In this document: positions 39,593-48,706 of the stretch, piece after piece
How the letters are laid out: every line of letters begins with the position of its first letter
How positions within the stretch are numbered: position 1 is the first letter of the stretch
NCBI RefSeq assembly: GCF_011382985.1
Contig: NZ_CP049933.1
Location: 2,728,001-2,792,000, forward strand
Length of the DNA: 64,000 nucleotides
Direction of reading: 5' to 3'
Source: Leucobacter coleopterorum
GTDB lineage: Bacteria; Actinomycetota; Actinomycetes; Actinomycetales; Microbacteriaceae
Translations under genes and position numbers: made by a program
Notes under the pieces: generated by a model
Database searches by the model: none
Told to the model about the DNA's origin: nothing
Seen by the model: only the letters and a program-made list of their open reading frames with translations

Positions 39593-40843
39593 ATGTCGGG
39601 CCTTCGGCCCTTCAACGTCCCGCCGCACGCGAACCAAGATGCGTCGCGGCCGAGAAAGCGGTACTACAAGCGCATGCAACCCACCTCACCGGCAACAGGT
39701 CGCACGGCCATCGCCGCGCGCCTCTCCGCCACTGGTTCGCGCCGCACCGCTACAAAGACAATTCTCTTTGTGGTGCTGGTGGCGGCGTTGCTCGCCGCTA
39801 TCCTCGTTTCGGCAGGCACCGGACAGCTCGGAATCCCGCCCCAAGAGATCTTAGGGTCGTTGCTGCGCAAGATCGGAATCGACTGGCTCCCCGGCCCCAC
39901 ACACCCGAACGGTGACCAGACGCTCTGGTCGATCCGCTTCCCGCGCGTAGCAATGGCCGTGCTCGTTGGAGCCAGTCTCGCTGTTGCAGGTCTTATCATG
40001 CAGGCCATATTCGGCAACCCCCTCGCAGAGCCGGGTGTGATCGGCATCTCGTCTGGAGCCGCCGTGGGTGCCGGTCTCGCAATCGTTTTTGGCCTCACGA
40101 TCTTTGGCGAGTGGACCACGGCAATCTTCGCGTTTGGCGCGGGCCTCGCTGCAACGCTCGTCGTGTATGCAATGAGCCGATCAGAGGGCAAAACCGAGGT
40201 GGTCACGCTCGTGCTCACGGGTATTGCCGTAAACGCGATCGCCGGTGCCGCAATCGCCCTACTCACCTTCCTCAGTGATACCCAGTCTCGCGAGCAAATC
40301 GTGTTCTGGCAGCTCGGCAGCCTCGCAAATAGCCGCTGGCCACAGGTAATGATTGTCGCTCCAGCGCTGGCCATCGGCCTCTGCGCCGCGTATTTTGTCG
40401 CGCGGAAGCTCGATCTACTCGCTCTCGGTGAGCGGAACGCGCGTCACCTCGGTGTGAACGTCGAGCTGCTCAGAATCACGATGATCTTTGTCGTGGCGCT
40501 TCTCACCGGGGCCGCGGTCGCATTTGCCGGCATCATCGCGTTTGTGGGGCTCGTGATCCCCCACCTCATGCGCATGATCCTCGGCCCCGCCCACCTGCCC
40601 CTCGTAACCGCTTCTGCCCTCGGCGGTGCGTTGCTACTCGCCCTCGCAGATCTTGGATCGCGCACGATCGTTCCCATGGCCGATCTGCCGATCGGCATGC
40701 TGACCGCTCTCGTCGGCGGACCCTTCTTCTTCTGGCTCCTGCGACGCACACGCAAACGCTCGGCGGGTGGGGCTAATGGCCGTCGCGCGTCACATGACGA
40801 TGCCCACGTTGCCCACCATGGGAGATGTGGTGTGCTCTGCTGA
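39593..40843 (+). CDS. hmuU: Heme ABC transporter permease HmuU (possible frameshift at the end)
   Basis: FecCD/BtuC-type permease with about ten helices. Signature pieces: LWSIRFPRVAMAVLVGASLA, VAGLIMQAIFGNPLAEPGVI, GISSGAAVGAG, IAFVGLVIPHLMRMILG and DLPIGMLTALVGGPFFFWLL. The last residues after RTRKRSAG (HDDAHVAHHGRCGVLC) are not family-like; one extra G in the GGGG at 40769-40772 would end the protein at TAA 40774-40776, overlapping the hmuV ATG. ATG 39593 has GAAGG upstream; ATG 39674 is a possible internal start. Confidence 0.9.
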   Translation: MSGLRPFNVPPHANQDASRPRKRYYKRMQPTSPATGRTAIAARLSATGSRRTATKTILFVVLVAALLAAILVSAGTGQLGIPPQEILGSLLRKIGIDWLPGPTHPNGDQTLWSIRFPRVAMAVLVGASLAVAGLIMQAIFGNPLAEPGVIGISSGAAVGAGLAIVFGLTIFGEWTTAIFAFGAGLAATLVVYAMSRSEGKTEVVTLVLTGIAVNAIAGAAIALLTFLSDTQSREQIVFWQLGSLANSRWPQVMIVAPALAIGLCAAYFVARKLDLLALGERNARHLGVNVELLRITMIFVVALLTGAAVAFAGIIAFVGLVIPHLMRMILGPAHLPLVTASALGGALLLALADLGSRTIVPMADLPIGMLTALVGGPFFFWLLRRTRKRSAGGANGRRASHDDAHVAHHGRCGVLC

Positions 40844-41594
40844 GGCCGTAACGCTCTCGCGTGGTGGCCGCGTGCTGCTCGACCGGGTCTCGCTCGAGGT
40901 GAAAGCTGGCGAGGTTCTTGCATTGCTCGGGCCGAACGGCGCTGGTAAGTCAACACTTCTCAACTTGCTCTCGGGTGACATGGCACCCGACTCGGGCACG
41001 ATCCAATTTGGCCACCGCGATATCTCAGACTGGTCGCTCGGCGATCTCTCGCGCAGACGCAGTGTGCTGTTGCAAGACAATCAGTTGCTGTTTCCGTTCA
41101 CCGTGCACCAGGTGGTCGAGATGGGGCGTGCGCCCTGGCGACGCACTCCACTCGAAGATGAAGACAACTCGGCGATCTCCGAGGCTATTGAGGCTGCCGA
41201 CATTGCCCACCTGGGCACTCGCCGTGTTCCGTCGCTCTCAGGTGGGGAGCGAGCCCGAACCGCATTTGCGCGGGTGATGGCCGGACGTACGGGTGTGCTA
41301 ATGCTCGATGAGCCAACCGCAGCACTCGATCTTGGTCATCAAGAAGCGGTGCTTAGCTTGGCACGGGATCGCGCTGCCGCTGGCGACGCCGTGCTCGTGG
41401 TGTTGCACGATCTCAACCTCGCGGCAGCCTACGCTGACCGTATTGCGCTGCTGCGCGACGGCAAGATAGTTGCCTGTGATGAACCCGCGCGGGTGCTCTC
41501 GGCAGAGATCGTCAGCGACGTTTACCGCACACCAGTTGAGGTGATCCCCCACCCCATCACGGGAGTTGGGATCGTCATGCCGCTACGCGGTTAA
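40776..41594 (+). CDS. hmuV: Heme ABC transporter ATPase HmuV
   Basis: About 272 residues. Walker A is LLGPNGAGKSTLL, the signature LSGGERARTAFARVMAGR, Walker B GVLMLDEPTAALD and the switch His is in VVLHDLNLAAAY. It powers heme import through HmuU. ATG 40776 overlaps the probable hmuU stop. The stop is three bases from the stop of the convergent HtaA gene. Confidence 0.94.
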   Translation: MAVARHMTMPTLPTMGDVVCSAEAVTLSRGGRVLLDRVSLEVKAGEVLALLGPNGAGKSTLLNLLSGDMAPDSGTIQFGHRDISDWSLGDLSRRRSVLLQDNQLLFPFTVHQVVEMGRAPWRRTPLEDEDNSAISEAIEAADIAHLGTRRVPSLSGGERARTAFARVMAGRTGVLMLDEPTAALDLGHQEAVLSLARDRAAAGDAVLVVLHDLNLAAAYADRIALLRDGKIVACDEPARVLSAEIVSDVYRTPVEVIPHPITGVGIVMPLRG

Positions 41595-41597
41595 GAA

Positions 41598-42518
41598 CTA
41601 CTCGGCCGGTTCCTGCGGGGAGGGATCCTGGGGAGCAGGATCCTGTGCCGGACGCGTGCGTTTGCGCCCACTCAGCAGCATTCCCGCTGTGACGCCGATC
41701 ACAAGGAGCGCCACTCCTCCAATAATGATCGGCAGCCAGGGAGTCTCCGAGCCGGTCTCAGCGACGGGAACCGCGGTCGCGGGTTCTGTGGTCGCAGGGG
41801 TTTGCGTTGTTTCGCCAGGAACGGCTTTTGAGAGGTCACAGCCCGCGAGGTCAAGGGAAACCGTGACCGGGTCCAGGTTTGCACCAGCCTCGTAGAAACC
41901 AGCAAAGGCCTTCGCACCGCTGTTGGTCAGCACGGTCTTCACACTGTCAAACTTGAGCGGTTCACCCTCAACAGCAAGCGGGAACGGGGCAGTCATGTCG
42001 CCTACCCACTCTTGTTTGGAGTCGATCGTCACCTTGCCAGCGGCGTCGGTGCTGCGTGCGTCGAGCAGCAGCGAGGCTTTGCCGTCACCCTCAAACTCGA
42101 TTGTTGGGTTCGCGAGGGTGAGATCCAACACCCCGTCATGACCCGTGAAATGCACTGTGCCAACAAAAGACACACTTCCGGTACCGGTTGTTGGGTCAAC
42201 GCTTCCCGTGGCCTCGGCCCACTGGAAATCGGGGGTCGTGTAGGTTGCACCGTCCTTGGTATCCCACGAACCATTTGCGATGCTTCCACTGATGTAGGAG
42301 CGGAAGCTCTCCTTGACGCCCCAGGTGAGGGTGCCGTTAGTCACCTGGCAGGCATTCGTTTCTCCCTCGGCTTTTGCTGGGCTTGCAGAAGGGGCCGCCA
42401 GCGCTGCTGCCGGCGCGAGGAGGAGCGGCGTTGCGAGCAGCGCGGAGACCAACAGCACCCCACGGCGCAAGAACTTACGAGTCAACAAAGTCCGCTGGCT
42501 ATTGGGAATGGTGTTCAC
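41598..42518 (-). CDS. Membrane-anchored single-HtaA-domain protein
   Basis: 306 residues. Signal peptide RGVLLVSALLATPLLLAPAA, one HtaA domain (GTLTWGVKESFRSYISGSIA, FVGTVHFTGHDGVLDLTLAN, FAGFYEAGANLDPVTVSLDL), a Thr/Pro/Ala linker and a C-terminal anchor WLPIIIGGVALLVIGVTAGM with basic residues. The Tyr, His and Tyr positions associated with heme binding in HtaA are all present. The start is GTG 42518 because AGGAGG is seven bases upstream; a longer frame is not plausible. It follows the multi-domain HtaA gene by 65 bases and is probably co-transcribed. Confidence 0.85.
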   Translation of the reverse strand: MNTIPNSQRTLLTRKFLRRGVLLVSALLATPLLLAPAAALAAPSASPAKAEGETNACQVTNGTLTWGVKESFRSYISGSIANGSWDTKDGATYTTPDFQWAEATGSVDPTTGTGSVSFVGTVHFTGHDGVLDLTLANPTIEFEGDGKASLLLDARSTDAAGKVTIDSKQEWVGDMTAPFPLAVEGEPLKFDSVKTVLTNSGAKAFAGFYEAGANLDPVTVSLDLAGCDLSKAVPGETTQTPATTEPATAVPVAETGSETPWLPIIIGGVALLVIGVTAGMLLSGRKRTRPAQDPAPQDPSPQEPAE

Positions 42519-42583
42519 GAGTTGTCCTCCTGGGGCGTGGCGACGTTCAAGTTGTATCGTACCGGGGCGCACTGCGCCAGCAG

Positions 42584-45501
42584 CTAATTCGAGAATCGGC
42601 GCTGCCGAATCACGAGAAGGGTCATGCAGGCGGCAATGGCCACTAGACCGCCTGCGCTTGCCCACCATTCCCAGGTCGACATACCGTTATTCTGAGTTCC
42701 ACCAACGAATCCAGCAGCCTGCACAGCTTCTCCATCAAGCTGTGTTGCCTTCTGAGTGAGCTTCTGTTTGGTCTGCTTCGTGTCGAGAATGTCAATCACC
42801 GCGCCCGCGTTCACACTGCCCTGGAGCGTAATTGTGTACTCGCCGGTCGTGTCTTTCGGCAACGTTCCCGACCATGCGACGCTGCCACTCTTATCAGCTT
42901 TCGCCTCTTCGTCAAGCAGGATCGGCTTGGACCCCTAGCTTTGTAGAGCACTACGAGCACCCCCTCGTCGTCGGCTTCAAAGCCATGGGCTTCAAGCTCG
43001 ATGCGGCCGCCAGGCCTGAGTTTGGAAGCTTCGGTGAGCACCGTGATGCCGGTCGTTGCGGGGGCGATCTCAGCGGCGGTACGCTTCTTCTTGGTACTCT
43101 CACCCTTCTGAGTGGAGCCGTAGTTCACGCCACTCGCAGACCCGACAGTGAAGGTGAGGGGATCTGCGGCAAGGCTGTACTGGTTGCCGCCTGAGGCACC
43201 ACCGCTGAAGCCTCCAGCCACCGGCACGCCGCTCCAGGTTACTTCGCCGTTTGCGCCTACACTCTTCGTTGCTGAGGCCAGATCCAACATGCCCCACCGG
43301 CTGCCCCCTGAATAGATGACACCCGTCGTGGCACTCGTAACCTCAATCAAGGGGTTACTCACGCCCTCCTTGAGCAACCCCTTGTGCCCCGTGAAAGTCA
43401 CAACACCCGAGTACTGCACGGAGCCCGTCTGCGTGGTGGTGTTCCAACTGCCACCGTCTGCCTGTGGAAAGAGATACACGCCGCCACTATTGCCGACACC
43501 ACTGGTTGAGATGTCGCCCTTTGCAATGGGACCGGTGACGTAGTTTGCGAAGGCTGTTGAGACCCCCCAGTTAAGAGATCCCGCAGTTTGTCCCGCACCC
43601 GTGGCTATCGGCCCGGTTGGCTTCTCGGTCGGTTTGTTGAGGGTCTGAGGATCTGTGGGTTTCGGTGTGACGATATGAGTCTCGGTCGGTTTGCCGATGG
43701 TAAAGGTCATCGGGTCTAGGGAATCGCCTGCCCTATAGAAACCCTCAACACCCTCGGGTCCCTCGTACGCAAAGTATTCTTCAGCACCGGCCTTCGAGAG
43801 AGTGGCCTTGGCACCCGCAAAGTTAACCGCACCACCCTGCAGCGCAGTCCGTCTTGCGGAGCTGAGGTCAATCGTCGCGAGAACCATGACCTTCTTCTTG
43901 TGCTTCACAAGCAACTCAGCCCTTGTTTTACTCGTCACCGAGATGACTGGATTTGCGAGGTCGACGTTCATCGCACCATCGTGCCCGTAAAAGTTCACGT
44001 TTCCGGCGTACTGCACTGTGCCGGTGCTACCGTTCCAGGTGCCACCGGTTGCCTGCGGGAACTTGTATGTGGTCTTCGCGGAGTTCTGCGTGGCGGGCTT
44101 CTGAAGCGTGATCTTGCCGTGGGCAATCGGCCCGTTCACATAATTCCTGAAGCTTGACTTGACGCCCCACTCGAGCATACCGTCGGCCATGTTCGGGGTG
44201 GGGATCTCGGAGACTGTCACCTCGACCGTGTTGGAACGAGATGAGACATAGGCAGCGGAGTTCTCGGGGATGAACAGCGCTCGAACGTTATTTACTCCGA
44301 CGGGCAAGGTCTTGGTCCTGAGAACGGCTTTGCCGCCCTTAACCGGCACCGGGCTGCCAATGGGCTTTGAGTCGCTACTAAAGGTTACTGTCCCAGCGAG
44401 GCTTGCGGGTTGGACGGAGGCGGTCAAAGCAACTTCAGTCTTTTCGACTGGCTTAGCGTTCGAGGTCTGCAGTTGAACAGATGTTGGAGTGCGTTGGACG
44501 ATCTCGAACGGCACCGTAAACGTCATCTTGTCGAGCGTTGGATCCAATCCGCTATCTGGATTGTAGAAGCCTCCAAAAGCTTCATGACCAGCCTCTGTAA
44601 GTTCAGGTTGGGCATTTCGCCACGTTGTCGCACCATTCTCAACAACAGGGTCACTCTCGAGATCTATCGTCGCAAAGAGCACGCCATCTTGTTCAAACCA
44701 CTCTGGGCTCAGCGTCGTTGTTCCCTCAAACTTGCGGCTTTCCACATCAAGGTAGAGGTTAGCCTTCGAATCAGAAACAATCTCAATGCAAGGGTTCGTG
44801 AAAGTTTGATCAAGAGCGTACTCACCCTGCATCTTGTGTCCATAGAAATGGACACCGTTGCCGACCCCGAACCCGAAACTTCCAGAAGTGCCCGCGGGCG
44901 ATAGGCTCCCTGTTCCCCCGTTCCAGACAAACTGTTCCTCGGTTGAACCTAGGTTTTCAATCTCACCCTCAGCAATCCGACTTTTAATGTAGGTTCGGTA
45001 GGACTGCTTTACGCCCCAGCTCAGCGTTGCCGCCGTTACCGCGGTCCCACCCTCGACGGTTGAGCCCATCGCGCAGGGTGAAAGGTTCGGTACATTCAGA
45101 GTAGAAACTCGCTTATCTGGCGCACCGAGGGGCTGTGGGGCCTCGGCGGGCGCAGGGGCCGCACCCGCCCCGCCTTCAAAGGCGGTTTCCTGCTCCTCAG
45201 CCTCTGGCGAACCGTTGGGTGCCGGTTCGGAAGAGTCTGAGACAGCAGGCTCAGTTGTTTCAGCCGACGGAACTTCACCGCTGGGTTCTGAGCCAGAGGT
45301 GTTTCCGGGTACGGTAACCGACTCAGCCTCGGGCGGGGGTTCTTCTGCGACCTGCATTTCCGTTGTCGCTACCTGCGATCCGGCCTGTTCTTCGTCTCCG
45401 AACGCCAACGCCGCCGTTCCCGTTGCGAGTAATCCACTAAACACGAGTGTAGTCGCGAGCGCTGCCGATATCAGGCGAAGCAGTCTTGCGCGAGCAGTCA
45501 T
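42584..45501 (-). CDS. Multi-domain HtaA heme-binding surface protein (frame broken)
   Basis: 972 residues after correction. Signal peptide, a Glu/Pro/Ser/Ala-rich stretch (35-130), then HtaA domain 1 (from about 158, LSWGVKQSYRTYIKSRIAEG), an Ig-like Big_3 domain (about 345-435), HtaA domain 2 (from about 445, LEWGVKSSFRNYVNGPIAHG), HtaA domain 3 (from about 650, LNWGVSTAFANYVTGPIAKG), a further Ig-like segment and a C-terminal anchor (WWASAGGLVAIAACMTLLVI plus RQRRFSN). The CCCC at 42932-42935 lacks one base; restored, GSKPILLDEEAKADKSGSVA follows. Preceded by its own promoter and DtxR box. Confidence 0.88.
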
Positions 45502-45577
45502 CAGTCAAGCACCTACTTTAAGATTAGGGATCGAGCGTCAGAGCTTCGCCGCTCTTAGCGGTGATCGCTCGTCGGAT

Positions 45578-45596
45578 CTGAGTAAGGCTTACCTAA
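45578..45596. promoter_or_regulatory. DtxR/IdeR box before the multi-domain htaA gene
   Basis: Read on the minus strand TTAGGTAAGCCTTACTCAG matches 14 of 19 positions of TTAGGTTAGCCTAACCTAA. It lies just downstream of the predicted transcript start, a position for repression. Confidence 0.75.
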
Positions 45597-45608
45597 GCCA
45601 CTCCATCT

Positions 45609-45639
45609 AGTCTGGTCAACTTCATCTGATGATGCAAGT
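45609..45639 (-). promoter_or_regulatory. Conserved promoter block with palindromic spacer, copy 1
   Basis: On the minus strand: -35 TTGCAT (45637-45632), 17-base spacer, -10 CAGACT (45614-45609). The spacer includes the perfect palindrome TCATC-T-GATGA (45622-45632). The 31-base block matches copy 2 at 48133-48163 at 28 of 31 positions, far more than expected by chance. Confidence 0.6.
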
Positions 45640-45666
45640 TTTCGGCAAAAATAGGCTACCCAAGGC

Positions 45667-45707
45667 AGCGAGAGACCCCGGATCCGTGGGATCCGGGGTC
45701 TCTCGCT
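45667..45707. terminator. Perfect 19-base-stem terminator after the SLH-type htaA gene
   Basis: Two fully complementary 19-base arms (each AGCGAGAGACCCCGGATCC or its complement) flank a three-base loop. It lies 12 bases after the stop at 45719 and before the next promoter, insulating the two htaA genes. Confidence 0.75.
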
Positions 45708-45718
45708 CTTCCAGCTGT

Positions 45719-48025
45719 CTAGTGCGCCTTGCGGTACAGGAACGCGGCCATAGCCGAACGTGAAACGTTCGACTTTGCTTCATAGCGCGGCTTACCTGAG
45801 GCCTGCTTGGTGCCCGTGGATAGCTTGGTGGAGTACATCCAAGCGATCTCCTTGTAAAACTTGTCGCTCGTCTTCACGTCGGCAAACGGTGAAGTCGCGG
45901 GTGCCTTCGGCTTTGCCTTCGTGTCAATGCGGTACATGAACGCGGCCATGGCCTCGCGGGAGATACCGTCCTTCGCTTTGTACAACGGCTTGCCACTCGG
46001 CTGCTTCGTACCGGTGGAAATGCCCTGCTTGTACATCCAAGCGATCTCGTTGTAAAACTTGTCACCGGGCTTCACATCAGCGAATGGCGAGACCTTCGGC
46101 CCTTTGTAGTTCGCTTTCGCCTCGCGGTACAGGAACGCGGCCATGGCCTCGCGTGACACGGCGTCTGTCGGCTTGTAGAGGTAGGTGCCGTTGGCTTGCT
46201 TGGTTCCGGTCGACAGGCCCGAAGACGCCATCCACGAGATCTCCTTGTAGAACTTGTCGTTCTTGTTCACGTCAGTGAAGATGATCTTCGAGGACGGGGC
46301 GTCAACTTTAAACGAAATAGCCTTCGAGGTCGAACCCGCAATCTTTGCCGAGTCAGAGGGCGTGAACTTTGCAGTGAGGGAGTGCGTGCCTGCCTTGAGT
46401 AAATCACTCGGAAGGTAAGCGAACCCATCCTGATCAACCTTCTTCGGGGTTCCTATCTGCTGCTTGCCCGAGAAAAGTGTCACGGTACCAGCAGCCTTTG
46501 CACCCGAGGCAACGCTGACATTGGCATACACCGACTCGTGACTCTCGCCGCTGCCAGCCCCGGAGGGCACTGCCACGGCGATTCCAAGGGCAACACTGCT
46601 GGCGATCTTGTTGACTTGGAACGCACTCACGCTCGACTCTGAAGCGGCAAATGCCGTCGCATCGGCAGGAGTGAACTTTGCCCGAAGCTTGGCGGGCCCA
46701 GCGGGAAGATTCGACACTGTAACCGAGGCCGAACCCGCATTCAGGGTCTGAGTTTGCCCCACCTGGGTCGTTCCGTTGAAGAATGCAACCGTACCGGCAG
46801 GCACACCCTCGCCAGCTGCAACCGTGGCTGTCAGCTTGGTTGACGTGCCAATCGTTGCAGCATTGGCCGGAGCCACCGCGAGAGCAGTCGTGGTGCGCTG
46901 GCTCGGATCGTAGTTCAGCGCAACCCCCAGCTCCTGGCTCGCATTGTTCACACCACCGGCGCCGTAGGTGTAGATACCGTAGGCACCTCCGGCCGCCAAC
47001 TCGGTGGGGTTCTTAAGGGTGACTTCCCACGCAAAACTTCCGTCACTTCCAAGCTGCACCCACTGGTTACGGATAGTCGTCTGGTACTGCGCGGGCACGG
47101 CATCCACCGTGGCTGAAGTCAGCGCCCAGCCCTGGGCTCCGACCTTACGCGTAGCGCTCGCTGCGCCGCTCGAGGGCTTCCAGCTAGAAGCGAAATGACC
47201 GAAAACAACGTAGCTGCCCTGAGGTAACGTGTTCGGGATCGGCACACCACGTCCACCCACGTTAGCTGTGGGGTCAAAGCCCGTTGCCTTTACTACGAGC
47301 TTGTCGCCGGCGTGAACTACCGAGTTGCCGACGGGTGTGGTGCCGTCCGCAAGGAAGACCTCAAGCGCCGGGGCCCAGTTGCTCACCGTGAGCGTGAGTG
47401 GGTCAAGCGCGGTTCCCGCTTCGTAGAAGCCACCGAATGCGTCAAAGCCTTCGGGCGTCAGCTCCGTCGCGGCATTCGCCCAGGTGAGATTGCTTCCGTT
47501 CTCGGTCGGAGCCGGCAGTGTCACTGTTGCGAAACGAACGCCGGCCTGCTCGAAAAACTCGTCGCTAACCGATGTAAGGCCCTCAAACTTGCGGCTCTTC
47601 ACATCAAGGAAGAGGTCGGCAGTGGTTGCTGAGGTGAGTTTGACACGCGGATTGGTGAACTGCATGTCGAGTGCGTTGAGGCCATCGATCTCGTGCCCAA
47701 GGAAGTGCATCCCGTTACCAGCACCGAAGCTCACGTCGAACGAGCTACCGTCACTCGCAGCGGAACCGGTACCGTTGGCCCAGTCAAACTGGCCGGTGGT
47801 CGTGCCCAGGTTCGTGACGGTGCCGTGCGCGATCGAGCCCTTGATGTAGCCCGCGAAAGACGACTTCACGCCCCAGTTGAGGGTGGCGGTCTGCACTGCG
47901 GGATCCACGGCGTTCGCCGCAGCTGGAGCAAACCCCAGCCCGCTCGCCACGACAAGAGCAGCGGTAATGGTCGCGAGGAGGGACATCACTCTCCTTCGTG
48001 GCTTCTTTTGAGTCTCCACCATCAC
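45719..48025 (-). CDS. HtaA-domain protein with Ig-like domains and three SLH repeats
   Basis: 768 residues. Signal peptide (to about 40), one HtaA domain (47-225: LNWGVKSSFAGYIKGSIAHG, GNGMHFLGHEIDGLNALDMQ, FGGFYEAGTALDPLTLTV), a 150-residue region of its own, two Ig-like Big_3 domains (about 390-575), then three S-layer-homology-type repeats each with F.DV, FYKEIAWM, STGTKQ and SREAMAAFLYR. It has no C-terminal anchor, so the SLH repeats should hold it on the wall. GTG 48025 or ATG 48022; AAGGAG upstream. Transcribed from its own promoter with a DtxR box. Confidence 0.88.
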   Translation of the reverse strand: MMVETQKKPRRRVMSLLATITAALVVASGLGFAPAAANAVDPAVQTATLNWGVKSSFAGYIKGSIAHGTVTNLGTTTGQFDWANGTGSAASDGSSFDVSFGAGNGMHFLGHEIDGLNALDMQFTNPRVKLTSATTADLFLDVKSRKFEGLTSVSDEFFEQAGVRFATVTLPAPTENGSNLTWANAATELTPEGFDAFGGFYEAGTALDPLTLTVSNWAPALEVFLADGTTPVGNSVVHAGDKLVVKATGFDPTANVGGRGVPIPNTLPQGSYVVFGHFASSWKPSSGAASATRKVGAQGWALTSATVDAVPAQYQTTIRNQWVQLGSDGSFAWEVTLKNPTELAAGGAYGIYTYGAGGVNNASQELGVALNYDPSQRTTTALAVAPANAATIGTSTKLTATVAAGEGVPAGTVAFFNGTTQVGQTQTLNAGSASVTVSNLPAGPAKLRAKFTPADATAFAASESSVSAFQVNKIASSVALGIAVAVPSGAGSGESHESVYANVSVASGAKAAGTVTLFSGKQQIGTPKKVDQDGFAYLPSDLLKAGTHSLTAKFTPSDSAKIAGSTSKAISFKVDAPSSKIIFTDVNKNDKFYKEISWMASSGLSTGTKQANGTYLYKPTDAVSREAMAAFLYREAKANYKGPKVSPFADVKPGDKFYNEIAWMYKQGISTGTKQPSGKPLYKAKDGISREAMAAFMYRIDTKAKPKAPATSPFADVKTSDKFYKEIAWMYSTKLSTGTKQASGKPRYEAKSNVSRSAMAAFLYRKAH

Positions 48026-48095
48026 GAACGCACTCCTTACAGTCGTTTGCAGAGATCACACGGGGTGGCGCAATGTCCGCAGTCCATCATCGGAT

Positions 48096-48114
48096 CGAAC
48101 TGAGGCTTACCTAA
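48096..48114. promoter_or_regulatory. DtxR/IdeR box before the SLH-type htaA gene
   Basis: On the minus strand TTAGGTAAGCCT, followed by CAGTTCG, matches 13 of 19 consensus positions and shares the same first 12 bases with the box at 45578-45596. Confidence 0.75.
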
Positions 48115-48132
48115 CCTCGGTTACCACGCACC

Positions 48133-48163
48133 AGTCTGGCGAACTTCATCAGATGATGCAAGT
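48133..48163 (-). promoter_or_regulatory. Conserved promoter block with palindromic spacer, copy 2
   Basis: On the minus strand: -35 TTGCAT, 17-base spacer with palindrome TCATC-A-GATGA (48146-48156), -10 CAGACT (48138-48133), followed after 18 bases by the DtxR box. Same layout as copy 1. Confidence 0.6.
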
Positions 48164-48280
48164 CAACGGCGAAACATCGCCCGTTTCGCCGTTTTACGAA
48201 CCCTTCAGCGGCAGCCAATACTCCCCACGTACACTGGCTCCGCGATCAAAAAACGCGCGCGCGAACCAGAGGAGACCGCA

Positions 48281-48706
48281 ATGAGCAGCCCAGCAGAATC
48301 CGGCAAGTACCCCGTTCAACGAAGCGACAGTGAGTGGCGCGAAGCGCTCAGCCCGGAGGAGTACGCGATCCTGCGCCAGGCCGCCACCGAGCGCGCGGGC
48401 ACGGGAGCCCTACTCAACGAGGAGCGCGACGGCCTCTACCGCTGCCGCGCCTGCGGTAACGAGCTCTTCGTGGCGGGCACCAAGTTCGATTCCGGTTGTG
48501 GCTGGCCCAGTTTCTACGAGAGCGTCCGGCCAGACGCGGTAGAGCTGCTAGAAGACAATAGCCTCGGCATGACTCGCACCGAGGTGCGATGTGCGCGCTG
48601 CGGATCCCACCTGGGCCACGTCTTTCCCGACGGCTTCGGCACCCCAACCGGTAACCGCTACTGCATGAATTCTCTCGCGCTGTCGTTCGAAGCCGATGAA
48701 ACATGA
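48281..48706 (+). CDS. msrB: Peptide-methionine (R)-S-oxide reductase MsrB
   Basis: 141 residues, full length. Repairs methionine-R-sulfoxide in proteins. Two zinc CxxC pairs (CRACG and CARCG), substrate block FDSGCGWPSFYESV and catalytic Cys in NRYCMNSLAL. Cytosolic, no signal peptide. ATG 48281 with GAGGAG upstream. Its stop overlaps the ATG of the nitroreductase gene. Confidence 0.96.
   Translation: MSSPAESGKYPVQRSDSEWREALSPEEYAILRQAATERAGTGALLNEERDGLYRCRACGNELFVAGTKFDSGCGWPSFYESVRPDAVELLEDNSLGMTRTEVRCARCGSHLGHVFPDGFGTPTGNRYCMNSLALSFEADET

Noticed and set aside
41598-48025. LPXTG sortase anchors on the HtaA proteins
   Set aside because: No LPXTG-like motif precedes the C-terminal helices; anchoring looks like plain membrane segments or SLH repeats.
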